64,000 nt of DNA, taken from the NCBI GenBank assembly GCA_036346225.1, contig JARFIW010000170.1, positions 12,524,501 to 12,588,500 of the forward strand. Reading direction: 5' to 3'. The position numbers and the translations under genes are program-made. The DNA is from Platerodrilus igneus. Taxonomy: Eukaryota; Arthropoda; Insecta; Coleoptera; Lycidae. This document shows positions 1-10,942 of the stretch, piece by piece; position 1 is the stretch's first letter; every line of letters starts with the position of its first letter. The notes beneath the pieces were generated by a model. It searched no databases. It was not told the origin of the DNA and saw only the letters and a list, made by a program, of their open reading frames with translations.

Positions 1-1256
1 TACCTTCTAAACTACCTTTACCTAATGAAACTGCTTCAAGTAGTAATTGAGTTGCATGGAAATATTGTTTACGAGACATGTGAGCGTTTAACTGCGTTGA
101 TATATTGTTCATCTTATCTCTGCAAATTTAAATGGCTGTATGAGTATCTTACAATTTCACATGAAAAGTATCTTACAAACATTCATTTTAGACTTTAAAG
201 ACTAAAACACCCCCTGGGAACAAAATGGACTCTAAATAAATGAAATTTGGCATGTGTATCTGTTAAGAAAATTTTCGAATCTTATAAAATTTTGAGTTCA
301 GGATCGTAGACGACCACAAGGTATGGAAAACCCCCAAATCAGCACACAAAGATTGAAATTCGCTTATGTAGTCAAACTGTAGTCTTTTTTTATATCTCAA
401 AAAACATTAAGTGTGATTTGTACAAGGGCTTGTTATGTTTATTTTCCACATAAATTAATTACCCTATCTTTCTCCCTTGTTCATTCGTTCGAATAAATTC
501 CGTTTCAATTCTTAAATTCTTCAACAACCCCCTATATAGTTTACTTGTTACTTCATAAGCCCATTTTGCCATAAATCTGTTAAATCCTTCAACCTAATTC
601 ATAAGTACTACTAAATACGCTTTCTACAAATTTTCCTGTTGAACTTAGTTATTTTGAAACAACTAGTTAAATAGTTATATCCTGTTTTTAGGTAACCGCT
701 ATCTTGATATATCTTACGACCGCCGTATAATGTTTTTCTCTGTTGTTCCAAGGTAACGACTTGTGGAGATAATGCTCGTGCACTTTTTGATACATGCCGG
801 GCTTTCCAGTTGTCGTGCTTCGATGAATTTAATGTTTGCCTTGCGAGCTCGTATTATTGTTGATTTTGATTCTAGAGCGTGTGCATTGACGCACTAGTAA
901 AAACTACCTCGTTCTGTAACTTCAAGAGCGATACACGTTTCTCTATAAAATGTGTAGATCCTTTTTTGTGTATCGGTAAACGCTCCTGAGTCGTTAATAT
1001 TAGTAAAATTTTCTTGTTTAGCTCTTAGCTGGAGGCTAATTTGCTTGTTCCGTAGCCCGATTACTTTATTGATGTAAATCAGCTGCTTGGATATGTAGAC
1101 CGCCGTTACAATTGTGGTAGTAGCAGGTTTGTTGCTGGCTACCGCTTCGATGCTGCCAATTCGCTTCCGAGGGCTGACCAGATGAGTGTCCCTTTCTCTT
1201 TCGAACACGCTGGGATAAACCCAATTTGAAATTATGTATGCTAATGTTTGTTCTGG
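1..1256. other. Gene-poor flank, nothing recognised
   Basis: This is A+T-rich sequence with no gene I recognise. A 104-codon frame lies on the minus strand at 894-1208; it is somewhat long for this base composition. It is basic at its start and resembles no family I know. There is no intron signal, repeat or neighbour to support it, so I treat it as unproven. Confidence 0.4.
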
Positions 1257-1848
1257 TCAAATCCTTCCTGAAGAAGTTCTTAAATTTAATGTTTGCTTTT
1301 AATTAACCATCTGCTTATACGAAAGTATCAGTGTTACTAATATGTTTTGTGTTACTGATTAGATTTATAGCCAATGTTTCTTGTATTTCATTATGGCGTT
1401 AAGATATATAATACATTACCAAAATCAGTTACAAATCAGCCTTCTCAAAGAAAATTCAAGAGTAATTTAAAAAATATATTTTAAGTTGTAGAAATGAAAA
1501 CTAATTATATTATTAACTGTATTTTAATAATTTGCTTTATAGTATAATATTTTGTTTAATACTTTAATAACCTATATTGAGTTATGCAATAAATCTACTT
1601 ACTTACTTTATGCTAAAACCATTACGAGAAAGGTTTCTAAATTTAATGTTTGCTTTTAATTAACCATCCGCGTATACAAAACTATCAGCATTACTAATAT
1701 TTTTTTGTGATACTGATTAGATTTATAGCCAATGTTTCTTATGGTGAAATCCTTACTGGAGAAGTTTCTAAATTTAATGTTTGCTTTTAATTAACCATCT
1801 GCTTATACAAAAGTATCAGCGTTATTTTGTTATTACTGATTAGATGTA
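1257..1848 (+). repeat. Three direct repeats of about 100 bp, one pair split by a LINE tail
   Basis: Three copies of one unit begin near 1257, 1615 and 1744. Each has a purine-rich lead-in, then the shared core AATTTAATGTTTGCTTTTAA, then matching text that runs into TTACTGATTAGAT and, in the first two copies, TAGCCAATGTTTCTT. Copies 2 and 3 are nearly head to tail. Copies 1 and 2 are separated by about 230 bp that look like an inserted LINE end (1395-1613). The copies differ by scattered substitutions, so this is an old local duplication. I see no coding role. Confidence 0.7.
1395..1613 (+). mobile_element. 3' end fragment of a CR1/jockey-like LINE
   Basis: Translation gives a degraded run of the form 'IYNTLPKSV...KFKSNLKN'. 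It matches the usual last residues of many insect LINE reverse-transcriptase proteins ('x-IYNxLP...FKxxLKxxL'). It is followed by AATAAA and an ACTTACTTACTT tail, as expected at a LINE 3' end. It interrupts the surrounding direct repeats. Only the tail survives, so the clade is uncertain. Confidence 0.45.
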
Positions 1849-3018
1849 TTGCCTGTTAACTACGAATTGCGCACTTCGTGGAACAATTAATGAATTTGTA
1901 CATAGAGTAGAATTGCTTTATTACCTAGTAACCTTATTTAATTTTTGTTTTGCTGTTTCGTTAAAATTTCTGTTTTTTTTGTAAATAGAAAATCGTTGGC
2001 GATGTATTATTTTTGTGTTGCTAGCAACCCCACCCCTCTCCACATGAGTAGTCAACTTGATATTTTTACGTTTTCTTCCGGCTACGTCATTGTACGTAGC
2101 AGGCTGCTCAGTGAACACGATGTATATACGCTTGTCTGATCTATTAAACTCACTACTAAGCAAACATCTTTCTCCATTAAACTGTACTCAAAATATTACA
2201 CTAAAGTCAACAGAAGCAAACCTGAGATCTGGAGAGCTGTGGTATGATGCTCTGCTAGTTTTAAAGTAGTCAGAATAAAATAAACAAACAATGGTGTCAA
2301 TTAGTGGTTAAATATAAAACATCTAGATATTAAATAATTAATTCTATATTACATGCAGAAAGTACATAACTGTTAACTATAAATCGTGGCATTTTTAACC
2401 ATTGTTTCGAATTTATCCCACCGTTGGAAAAGAGGAAAATTGCCTTGTATCACGTAATGAACATTCAACTTGATCGATTTTTTGATATGCTACATAAGTT
2501 GATGCCATGTTTTAATTTGCATATTTTCCGGGTTTCATGTTTGCTTCTGTGAGCTGTACTAGAAAATTATTACAATTATGCCCACTTTCAAAGTTCATTA
2601 TGTCACTGCAGACTTGTTTTATCATTACTCAAAGGCGGTGTTTCTCTACCTTTCGTAAAGCAAGGAACCCTAGAGCACTTACTTTTTTTCTGGGAAACTC
2701 TGTAACACTAAAATTGAGTGAAATACGAGATATTTAATTTTTCCTGAAAATATCGACTTTTATAGCTTCCAAATATAGAAAATTTTAAATACTGTCAGAA
2801 CAAAATATATTACGCAATCAAAGAAAAAACACATACATATGAAAAGATATTTTTTAATGATTAACATTTTAGCTAAGCTCAATGGGATGGCTGAGCTCGT
2901 TTGCATGAGACAAGTTCGTCAAAATCAAGTTCAATGTTCTAAAGCTGCATCTGCATGTTTGCTTTTTTCTTTTATTGACCTTTTGCAGAACCCCAAACTC
3001 CATTTTATGAAACATGGG
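1849..3018. other. Intergenic, nothing recognised
   Basis: No coding frame, RNA gene or repeat stands out here. The short frames are of the length expected by chance at this base composition. The right edge is the junction with the mag-type LTR element. Confidence 0.5.
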
Positions 3019-3192
3019 TGTAATGTAGGCCTTAATAATATATTAAACAATTCTGGAAGTAGTAGAAGTATTTAATCTCAGAACTCTAAAAGTTGTGTGT
3101 GATATGAATTTACATGACATAATTAGCTTTGTTTGCCAATACCTAGCCACATAAAAATCTTGGTTAACTATTTCATGAACACAAACATAACA
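3019..3192 (-). repeat. mag-type element 3' LTR
   Basis: On the minus strand the LTR begins TGTTATGTTTG and ends TACATTACA, with terminal TG and CA. It matches 13680-13855 across its whole length with scattered substitutions. It directly follows the purine tract and the pol stop on the minus strand, which marks it as the 3' LTR. Confidence 0.9.
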
Positions 3193-3205
3193 CTTCTCCC
3201 CCTTA
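3193..3205 (-). promoter_or_regulatory. mag-type polypurine tract and pol stop
   Basis: On the minus strand the pol frame ends in TAA (3205-3203) and is followed at once by a purine run, GGGGGAGAAG, abutting the LTR. This is the primer for plus-strand DNA synthesis in LTR elements. Its position fixes the element's orientation. Confidence 0.85.
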
Positions 3206-4817
3206 AGCAACATAATCACTTAACCACACCGGTGGATGTCTAATTCGTTTGTTATACTCCCAGCGCAACCGCTATGAGCCCGTCGTCGCGAGTTCAGAGG
3301 CACTTCCACAGTTGGCAACACGGATACTGTCCACGTTCACATTATTGCACAACAAAGATATTACGTCATAATTTCGTGTCAAATTGTATCACATGCCAAA
3401 TATGTTTACAATGATACAAGTTGTACCCAAAAAAAGATAAAAAGCACTCACTTAAAAATGTGGAACTCCACGATTTTGCAGGTCATCCTTGTGCAGGGGC
3501 CATGCTATTCTCAGGGTATCTCGTCTATTAGGAGTGGATTACGTTATGCCCTCGTTGAAACCAGATTTAACGTCTTCCCTCTTCTTCTGTTTGTAGGCAG
3601 GACGAAAGAATAAGGTGAAGGCAACGATAGACGGTAGAGGTAAAAGGAAACCTACATTCTGAAAAAGAAAGGACAAAGGAACGACACAGGTGAACCTCAC
3701 CATTCGACGTCTCGTTGGCTAATACTCTGTCGTGTCCAAACCGCGCACTTCCTCCACTCAGCGTCTGTCCATTCCTTTGTGCCGATGCAACTGTCCGAAA
3801 TGACGGAAATTTAACTAGTCTATTTTAAAAAATAATGGCGGAAATTCACTTACAAATTTAAAAGTGTACATCTCCAAATTTGGAATGTAACACGTTGCGG
3901 TCTCTCATACGTAGCTGTAATTGCAGCAACTTTGTCCTGTTTATCCGTTAACGGCGCATTAAAAACGGACGGCATGTACGGATCACATAGAACATCCGAA
4001 TGATTATGAAGGCGGTGAGTAATTGAATTCTGTTTATTACCCTCACCATTTAAAGTAACAGAAAATTTGGGTTTTATTTGATCTACATACCTGCGCAAAA
4101 TGCTTCCATCATGCAATTTAACTTTGTAAAAAACGGGCCCGCTAACTTCAGAGATTATCGCAGGAATCCATTTATCACCGCTACTATAATTCTTAATGAA
4201 GACGGAGTCGTTAACGATAAATGCCCGTAGGTTAGGTGACTCTAAAACACTATCAAGAGATTCTTCCCTTTTACATTGCAACTCTGAAGACAAATCTGGA
4301 TTTAGTTTATCCAACACAATTTGTAACTTCCTGCCCACAAAAATCTCGCTAGAATTCCAACCAGTGGTTGAGCTGGGAGTGATGTGCTGGTATAATAAAA
4401 ATTTAGCTAATTTAAATTTCTAATCTCCAGTACTATTTTTGTTTAGAAAATCTTTAGTTGTTTGAACTATTCTTTCTGCCATTCCATTTCCTTGTGGTCG
4501 ATGAGGAACGGTGGTCACTAAACGAATTTCAAACATTTTCCCAAAATGTTTACACCGTTCGCTAGTAAATGCAGTTCCATTATCGGATATCATTCTATGT
4601 GGCAACCCATGAGTAACGATCAACCCATACATACAATGTTGATATGACTGCTTCAGTAGAAGTATTTGGAACGATTCGAACTTCAAGCCATTTAGAAAAT
4701 GAATCCACCACTATTAGAAAAAAATCCTTCCGGTCATCCTTTCAAAATCCGGTTTAACACACGTGCCATAATGGATCCTTAGCTGTTAGCGAAGAAATTT
4801 GCTTAGCATCTAAAGGC
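3203..4817 (-). pseudogene. mag-type pol, integrase half, broken
   Basis: Minus-strand frames at 4686-4420 and 4338-3850 read as a Ty3/Gypsy integrase. The core contains 'ISDNGTAFTS' and 'RPQGNGMAER', which carry the second Asp and the Glu of the DDE triad. A 'DSFSKWLEV' run with the first Asp lies upstream in another frame near 4690-4720. A basic C-terminal domain follows ('VFIKNYSSGDKWIP...'). The zinc-binding N-terminus and the end of the RNase H connection are missing, so there was an internal deletion near 4740. The tail is cut by the solo LTR. Ignoring that LTR, the frame runs on as 'RPQRIRHPPVWL' to a stop at 3205-3203. Confidence 0.85.
3250..3892. mobile_element. Solo LTR, copy 1 of a three-copy family
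   Basis: The plus strand begins TGTTATACTCC and ends GGAATGTAACA. It is flanked by the 4 bp duplication CGTT (3246-3249 and 3893-3896). It matches 7601-8260 directly and 24534-25154 in inverse orientation. Shared blocks include GTTGAAACCA, TTCGACGTCTCGTTG and a GCGCACTTCCT run. There is no internal coding region between two LTRs, so it is a solo LTR left by recombination. It splits the last codons of the mag-type integrase. The transcription strand is undetermined, because both ends are TG/CA compatible. Confidence 0.85.
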
Positions 4818-4822
4818 GGATC

Positions 4823-4962
4823 TGTTGAAATATATCAAAATATTTGCCTTGCTACGCCATCTAGTTTTAGTAAGATAAAACGTAGTTAACCTGTAATTAA
4901 CTATTAAATACAAGTCAGTCTACTTATGGTTCCACAATAGAACTAACGTGTTTTATTTAATA
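4823..4962 (+). repeat. Copia 5' LTR
   Basis: It starts TGTTGAAATATATC and ends TTTTATTTAATA, so its ends are TG...TA and not the usual TG...CA. The end is fixed by the primer-binding site that follows it and by the target duplication at the 3' LTR. At 140 bp it is short for the group. Confidence 0.9.
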
Positions 4963-4980
4963 GGTTATGAGCCCAGTCCT
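4963..4980 (+). promoter_or_regulatory. Copia-type primer-binding site (initiator tRNA-Met half)
   Basis: GGTTATGAGCCCAGTCC directly follows the 5' LTR. As I recall it, Drosophila copia uses GGTTATGGGCCCAGTCC here, complementary to an internal stretch of initiator tRNA-Met and not to its 3' end. One position differs. Confidence 0.8.
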
Positions 4981-5027
4981 AGATCCCGCGTTTTTAAATA
5001 AAAAGAATAAGTATAGTACAAGAAAAA

Positions 5028-5670
5028 ATGGCCGTAAATTACATTACTAATGTTCCGAAATTAAAAGGTCGTGAGAATTACGATGATTGGGCATTTGCGG
5101 CAGAAAATTTCTTAATACTGGATGGTTTAGCTAAGTGCATAAATGGAAGTGATCCAGATGTAGAGAAAGATGTTAAAGCCAAGGAGAAATTAATTCTAAC
5201 GATTGATGCATCTCTATGTACATATTAAAGAAGCAAAAACAACAAAAGAATTATGGAACAAATTGAAATCGATGTTGGATGATTCCGGTTTTACCAGACG
5301 AATTAGTTTACTTCGTGGCTTGATCTCCACTCGTCTTGAAAATTGCGATTCAATGGCGGATTACGTCAATCAAATTGTTGAAACTGGACAGAAATTAAAA
5401 AGCACGAGGTTCAATATTGATGATGAATGGATGGGATCACTGTTTTTAGCAGGTTTGCCTGAAAAGTTTTCACCAATGATAATGGCGATTGAGCATTCTG
5501 GTATTGCGATAACAGCAGATGCTATTAAAACCAAGTTGATGGATATCGAAGTTGATGTCAGTAAAACAGGTAATGCTTTTGCTGGAAAAATGACAGGTTG
5601 GCATGGCAACAAACACAACTTAAACAATAATCCAAAGAAAGCTGTCAGAAAGGATGTTAAATGTTACAGA
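5028..5670 (+). pseudogene. Copia gag, N-terminal part, frameshifted
   Basis: It opens 'MAVNYITNVPKLKGRENYDD' with the 'YDDW' motif typical of copia capsids. The frame shifts near 5203-5228 and resumes as 'HIKEAKTTKELWNKLKSM' through '...LLRGLISTRL' and 'SLFLAGLPEKFSPMI', the capsid (UBN2-type) domain. It stops at the first Cys of the zinc knuckle ('VKCYR', about 5656-5670), where a 1.6 kb insertion separates it from the rest. The product would bind RNA and form particles; this copy cannot be complete. Confidence 0.85.
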
Positions 5671-7313
5671 TTGTCACGTAATTCGTGGCCGTGCGTAACA
5701 CAAAGAAAGTCAACGCAATGACCCGGCTCAATCGGAGAGTAGGGGGGGTTGTAGAAAGCAGACTGACCTATGATGTATGCGGCGGTAAGCAGTTAGTAAC
5801 CGTACCTGCAATAAAAGAAATTAGAATAGTAAACCTGCAATAAAAAAGATTAGTCCTGCAAACCTGAAATAAAGAAAAAGCAATACAAAAAAATTTTTAG
5901 TACTATGTAGAATGGAAAAAAAGGAAACTGTTTAGATAATCTATATAATATAACAACTGTAAAAGCAATACAAAAAAATGTTTAGTACAAAGTGAGGTAA
6001 TATTGGGGAGTAGCAGAAACGTTTCCTCACACACCAATTCAACATAAATCAGACAAAATATTAAAAAAAAATAAATAGGTAAGACACAATTGATATGAGT
6101 AATTCAGTAAATAAATAGGTATCAGTACGACGAAGAAGATTGCGAAACAAACGGATAGATATTTAAAGTAATAATAAGTAGGAATAGTTCAACTTACACA
6201 ACCAGGAGCACAGGAAGAGTTTCTATAGAATTGGACTAGCTCGACTACTGATAGCCTTGCAGTTGGGGCTGGCGGAGTGTGGGGTGTCCATGGTTCCATC
6301 CCATTATCCACTTGAAACTTGGTAAGCCGGATGCCCTGGTGTAGCTTGGCAAAGATTCACAGTCTATTCGCGGGGGTGGAAGTTGTGGTACAACAGACAG
6401 GAACACATGCAACACACGCAACTAAGAACAATTAAAGTTAGAATAGTTCCGATCCAACCATCCGTCCAGAATTTTGCGTATTGCGGATCTGCTTCAGCAG
6501 AAAGAACTTCGTCACCTTCTGAAGCTAATTTCAGTTGGTACAGGCATTGTTTGAATACGGTGAAACATTTAAAAGCACGATCACTCTCACAATCTCGTCT
6601 TTAAAAAAAAAGAATGTACTTCCATAGTTTATTTACTTATTAAATGCAAGGTAAATTTAACCTATCATTAATACGGAATGAGTTAAACACTTCTGCAATT
6701 TCGTTTTGCAAAGGTTTTAGAGAGTTTTAGAACCTGACTAAAGTGGCTCCTTTAAAAATTCTGTACAAGTTCATTGCACTTACCCTGATAAACAAAAAGG
6801 GACCACGTGCACTCGAGTAAACACGTTCGCAGTCAATATACAGCTTTCACTGTACAAGAAAACAACTAAAAGTGTGTCGTAATTGTTCATATACGATTCG
6901 AAATTGATTCCGCATCAATTCGCACTATTTTCAAAGCAACAAGGAACAGCACCTTTAACGTAATATCCAGGAACGAAGAACAACTGACAACTCAAACACA
7001 ATTAATAAAGCCACAAGAAAAACAGTATTTTGAACGTAATATCTACATAGAAAACTAAGCACGAAACTAAAACTCAACTAACAACCGCTCATCTCTCGAT
7101 ATAAAATCGTTGTTACCATCGCATATCGACTCCTTATCTAGACTCGTATATTCACATAAGGAACCACATTTATATCAGCGGTTAGACAAGAAAACGATGC
7201 ACTCCACTCAAGGATGTTAATAAATATAAAAATGTAGAGATAGTAGTTACAGGAATGTATTTACAAATTTGGTAAAGCGTAAAATGTTACACTTAATAAA
7301 AATGCACGTTAAA
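5671..7313. mobile_element. Unclassified 1.6 kb insertion inside the Copia gag zinc knuckle
   Basis: The zinc knuckle reads 'CYR' before this segment and 'CKQSDHFKNKC' after it, so about 1.64 kb was inserted between neighbouring codons. The left edge reads TTGTCACGTAATTCGTGG. It contains a G-run near 5743-5749, two copies of a CAATACAAAAAAAT-type motif (5881 and 5965), and no long frame or reverse-transcriptase motif. I could not find a convincing target duplication; the two sides share only AGA. It could be an LTR fragment or a non-autonomous element. Boundaries are good to about 10 bp. Confidence 0.6.
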
Positions 7314-7600
7314 AGATGTAAACAAAGCGATCATTTCAAGAATAAATGTCCAATGAATGGCACATCTAACGTGTTTTTGGATAATAAAAATAGTGGTTCT
7401 ATACCAAAAACGTCTAATGCGTTTAGTGCAGTATTTTTATCAGGACAATTTAATAAAAATGATTGGTATGTTGATTCCGGAGCAAGTTTTCATTTAACCA
7501 CGGAAAGGTGTTGGATGATTAATGTTTCAGAGCGGAAAGATTTGCAAGAAATTATGGTTGCTAATAAAATGAAAATTCCAGTGTCTTGTAAAGGTGATAT
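7314..7600 (+). pseudogene. Copia zinc knuckle and protease
   Basis: The segment starts with the rest of the CX2CX4HX4C zinc knuckle ('CKQSDHFKNKC', about 7317-7349). It continues to the retropepsin active site 'WYVDSGASFHLT' (about 7465-7500), where D-S-G is the usual copia form of D-T/S-G. The frame is interrupted at 7600 by the second solo LTR, after 'CKGDI'. It resumes at 8265 in the same frame as 'NITTCANN', which shows that the solo LTR landed inside an ordinary protease region. Confidence 0.85.
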
Positions 7601-8260
7601 TGTTATACTCCACCCTGTTCTAGTTTAAGGTATACTGTTAAAGTCCCGTGCGTAATTGATAAGAGCCACTACGACGGTTGGTAACATAATGAACACGTTC
7701 ATAATACTGCACAACAAGGTATTACGTCAGAATTGCATCTCAAATTGTTATCACATACCAAAAATATTATCGTAATAACGGAGGCGCCTAAAGGAAATAG
7801 ATAAAATGTACTCACGTAAAAGGCGGAGCTCTTCACAACATGGCAGCTATTCTGGCGGCAGGATCTTGGCGTTAGTTGAGCGTGGTTCGGCCTTTGCCCC
7901 CGTTGAAACCAAATTAATTTGTCTTCCCTCTTCTTTCTGTAGCGGTACGATAAAGGATCAACCAGGTAAAGAGGGACGATATGGGTACGACAGAGGAAAC
8001 CTACATTATCTGAAAGAGAAGACAAAAAAGACACAGATAACCACACTGTTCGACGTCTCGTTGACTAGTCCCTGTCGTGACGGAAAATGCGCACTTCCTT
8101 TCACACTCCGCGTCTGCGCAATCTCTAGTGCCGACGCAACTGTCCCAAGTTACTGAAATGCATGCACAAGTCTATTTTTTGAAATATTGGCGCGGTTTCA
8201 GTCACATATTTTTAAACTAAAACCTGAAATGTTTACATAGCCGATTTTCGGCATGTAACA
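7601..8260. mobile_element. Solo LTR, copy 2
   Basis: It begins TGTTATACTCC, ends GGCATGTAACA and is 660 bp long. The flanks carry the 4 bp duplication ATAT (7597-7600 and 8261-8264). Skipping it and one ATAT restores the copia protease reading frame exactly, so the junctions are certain. It is collinear with 3250-3892 and inverse to 24534-25154. The 116-codon frame at 7806-8156 lies wholly inside the LTR and is not a gene. Confidence 0.9.
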
Positions 8261-8817
8261 ATATAAATATCACAACTTGTGCTAACAATCAATATTTTAA
8301 TATAACTGTTACAAATGTTTTGCATATTCCGGATTTAACAACAAATGTGTTATCAGTAAGTCAGTTAATACGTAATGGTAATAAAGTGAGCTTTGAAGCA
8401 AACGGTTGTAAAATTTATAACAAGCTTAACAAACTAGTTGCTACAGCGGATTTATGTGTAAATGTGTACAAATTAAATACTAAAAACTTGAAGCAGTGTT
8501 TACTAGCTACGTCAGCAAATGTTACAGTCAACACATGGCATCGCAGATTTGGACATATAAATTACAGCGATTTAAATAAAATGAAAAGTGGCATAGTAGA
8601 AGGAATTGTTTGTACTGCCGAAATTAAACCAGGAAAACACAATTGCAAACAAAAATTTTGAAAAATTCTTACGAACCTGTGGTATTATTCACCAGAAAAC
8701 TAATCCTTATACTCCAGAACAGAACGGGTTAGCAGAAAGACTAAACCGCAGTTTAGTTAAAAAGGAAAGGTGCTTATTATTTGATGCGGATTTAGAAAAG
8801 ATGTTTTGAGCAGAAGC
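8261..8817 (+). pseudogene. Copia integrase, core deleted
   Basis: After the protease tail ('VLHIPDLTTNVLSVSQLI', about 8317-8370) comes the GAG-pre-integrase zinc motif 'WHRRFGHINYSDLNKM' (about 8536-8583). The sequence then jumps near 8655 from the zinc-binding end straight to 'CGIIHQKTNPYTPEQNGLAE', which holds only the Glu of the DDE triad. Both catalytic Asp residues and the stretch around them are missing, so integration activity is impossible from this copy. A stop at 8807-8809 and a frame change follow. Confidence 0.85.
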
Positions 8818-9735
8818 GCTGAGTACTGCTGTTTATTTGAAAAACAGATCTATAGCATCACATGATAAAACTCCATTTGAGGTTTGGACAGGTAGAAAAC
8901 CGGATGCGTCATTTAAAAATATTCGGAAGTACAGTTATGGTACATGTTCCAAAGGCAAGAAGATTAAAGTGGAACAAAAAGGCATAAAAATTGATTTTTG
9001 TGGGTTACAGTGACATTACTAAAGGTTACAGGGTATATGCCCAAGTAATAATTCCGTTACGACTACCAGAGATATCGTTATTATGGAAAGTGGAAACACA
9101 AACGATGTTAGTATTGTGTCCAACGTGGAATCTAAATCAGAGGTAATAGAATCAGTGGGGACTGATTGCTCTAATTCTGAGGATCAAGAAAAGCAATTTT
9201 TTTTGGTAATTTGGAAAAATATGATACAGAATCATTGGAAGAATTAGATAATGAAGATTATATTCCCGATCGGAAAAAAGATGTTGTAGCAGTAGTACGA
9301 AAAAGTAAAAGGGAACCCAAGCCTAAAGTAATGGACGACTTTGTGACTTGTATATGTGCAGATATGAGAAATTTGGATATGGATTCAATAGATGTTTCAG
9401 ATACGTTGTCTAGACCAGACAAGGAAATGTGGAAACGAGCAATGTTGGAAGAAATTGAATCATTTAAGGAAAATGATGCATGGGAATTAGAAGATTTACT
9501 AGAGAAAGGAACAGTAGTGGAGTGTAAATGGGTGTTCAAAACTAAAATTAATATTGAAAACGAAGTGAGTTACAGAGCTCGATTGGTTGCGAAAGGTTTT
9601 ACGCAAAGGCCAGGTATTGATTTTAAAGAAACTTTTTCACCTGTAGTCAGGCACTCAACATTAAGGTTATTAATTGCATTGTCAGTTCAATTAGATTTAG
9701 ATATAACACACTTAGATGTGAAACTGCTTTTTTGA
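8811..9735 (+). pseudogene. Copia integrase C-terminus and start of reverse transcriptase
   Basis: 8811-8940 reads 'AEALSTAVYLKNRS...TPFEVWTGRKP', the typical copia integrase tail. A degraded linker follows. From 9211 an open frame gives the acidic linker and then RT: 'WKRAMLEEIESF', 'VECKWVFKTK', 'RARLVAKGFTQRPGIDF', 'FSPVVRHSTLRLL' and 'THLDVK'. It runs out of frame at about 9725-9735, a single-base loss just after the first catalytic Asp motif (HLDVK). Confidence 0.9.
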
Positions 9736-10205
9736 ATGACTTTTTAGAAAATATTGTTTATATGAAACAACCAGAGGGTTTTATTGATCTAGGGAATGAA
9801 AGAAAAATTTTAAAATTGAATAGGGCTATTTATGGACTCAAACAGTCATCCAGGGCCTGGAATAAACGAGTTGATGAAACATTAACTAGTCTAGGATACA
9901 AAAAATCAAGGTTAGAGCATTGTTTGTATTTTAAAAATGAAAATCGTGGAAAGTTGCTAACAGTAGTGACTTTGTATGTTGATGATTTTTTTATTTTTTC
10001 TAATAACAAAGCTGAAGCTGAAACTGAACTTCTGAAGGTTCAATTAGGTGCAAAATTTAAAATAAAAGATTTAGTTGAGGCTAAACAATGTCTAGGAATG
10101 AGGAGAAACATTGATAAAGTTAGAGACATTATAACTTTAGATCAGGAGCATTATGTTAATCAATTGCTAAAAAGATTTAATATGCTTGAGTGTAAAACTG
10201 CATAA
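9732..10205 (+). pseudogene. Copia reverse transcriptase, palm and thumb
   Basis: It continues the RT in a shifted frame: 'VYMKQPEGFI', 'LNRAIYGLKQSSRAW', then the intact catalytic box 'LYVDDFFIF' (about 9975-10001). Next are 'FKIKDLVEAKQCLGM' and a connection segment. A premature TAA at 10203-10205 ends it a few codons before the next frame. The catalytic Asp pair is present, so the loss of function comes from frame breaks and not from active-site decay. Confidence 0.9.
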
Positions 10206-10922
10206 ACACCTATGGAAATAAATATGAATTTAGAAGCATCGGTTATTCAAAAGGTCGATGTTCCGAATGAACAGTTGATAGGAGGTTTAATATATTTAGC
10301 GGTTCTGACTAGGCCAGATATCGCATATAGTGTTAGTTTTCTTAGTCAATTCAATAATTGTTATAGTAGAACACATTGGGAATACGCAAAAAGAATTTTG
10401 AGATATTTGCAGTTAACTAAAAGTTACTGTTTGAAGTTCGAAAAGGGAAATGCAGAGTTAGAAGGTTTCGTAGATGCCGATTGGGCTAGCAATATTCATG
10501 ATAGAAAATCATATACAGGATTTTGTTGTACACTGTCCGGTGCTGCAATTTTGTGGGAGAGCAATAAACAAAAGACAGTTGCTCTGTCCAGTACTGAGGC
10601 TGAATATATGGTCATTTGTGAAACATCAAACGAGGCAATCTATTTAAGTAATTTACTTTGTGAATTAACTAAAACTGAACGGTGCATTACATTGTATAAT
10701 GATAACCAAAGTGCACAAATATTGTCTATGAATCCAGTATCTCATAAAAGGTCAAAGCACATTGATGTACGCCATCATTTTATAAGAGAAGCTATTGCTA
10801 ATGATTTAGTCAAACTTGTATATTTGCAGACAGCTGAGATGCCAGCTGACATACTTACTAAAGCTTTGTGTTCTGTGAAACATAATAAATTTGTAAATAA
10901 TTTAGGTACTGTATGTTTGTAA
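10206..10922 (+). pseudogene. Copia RNase H domain
   Basis: A long frame carries the classical copia RNase H blocks: 'YLAVLTRPDIAYSVSFLSQF', 'GFVDADWASNIHDRKSYTGF' with the first catalytic Asp, 'TVALSSTEAEYM' with the Glu, 'YNDNQSAQILSMNPVSHKRS' and 'HIDVRHHFIREAI'. It ends at 10920-10922, just before the purine tract. This is the best preserved piece of the element. Confidence 0.93.
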
Positions 10923-10930
10923 AATTTTTG

Positions 10931-10942
10931 ATATAGTGGGGA
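10931..10942 (+). promoter_or_regulatory. Copia polypurine tract
   Basis: ATATAGTGGGGA directly precedes the 3' LTR, ten bases after the RNase H stop. Position and purine content fit the plus-strand primer. Confidence 0.75.

Noticed and set aside
894..1208. 104-codon minus-strand frame as a gene
   Set aside because: No domain, splice context or repeat support; kept only as a note in the flank entry.
7699..8156. 115- and 116-codon frames
   Set aside because: Both lie inside the second solo LTR, and the corresponding region of the other LTR copies does not keep these frames.
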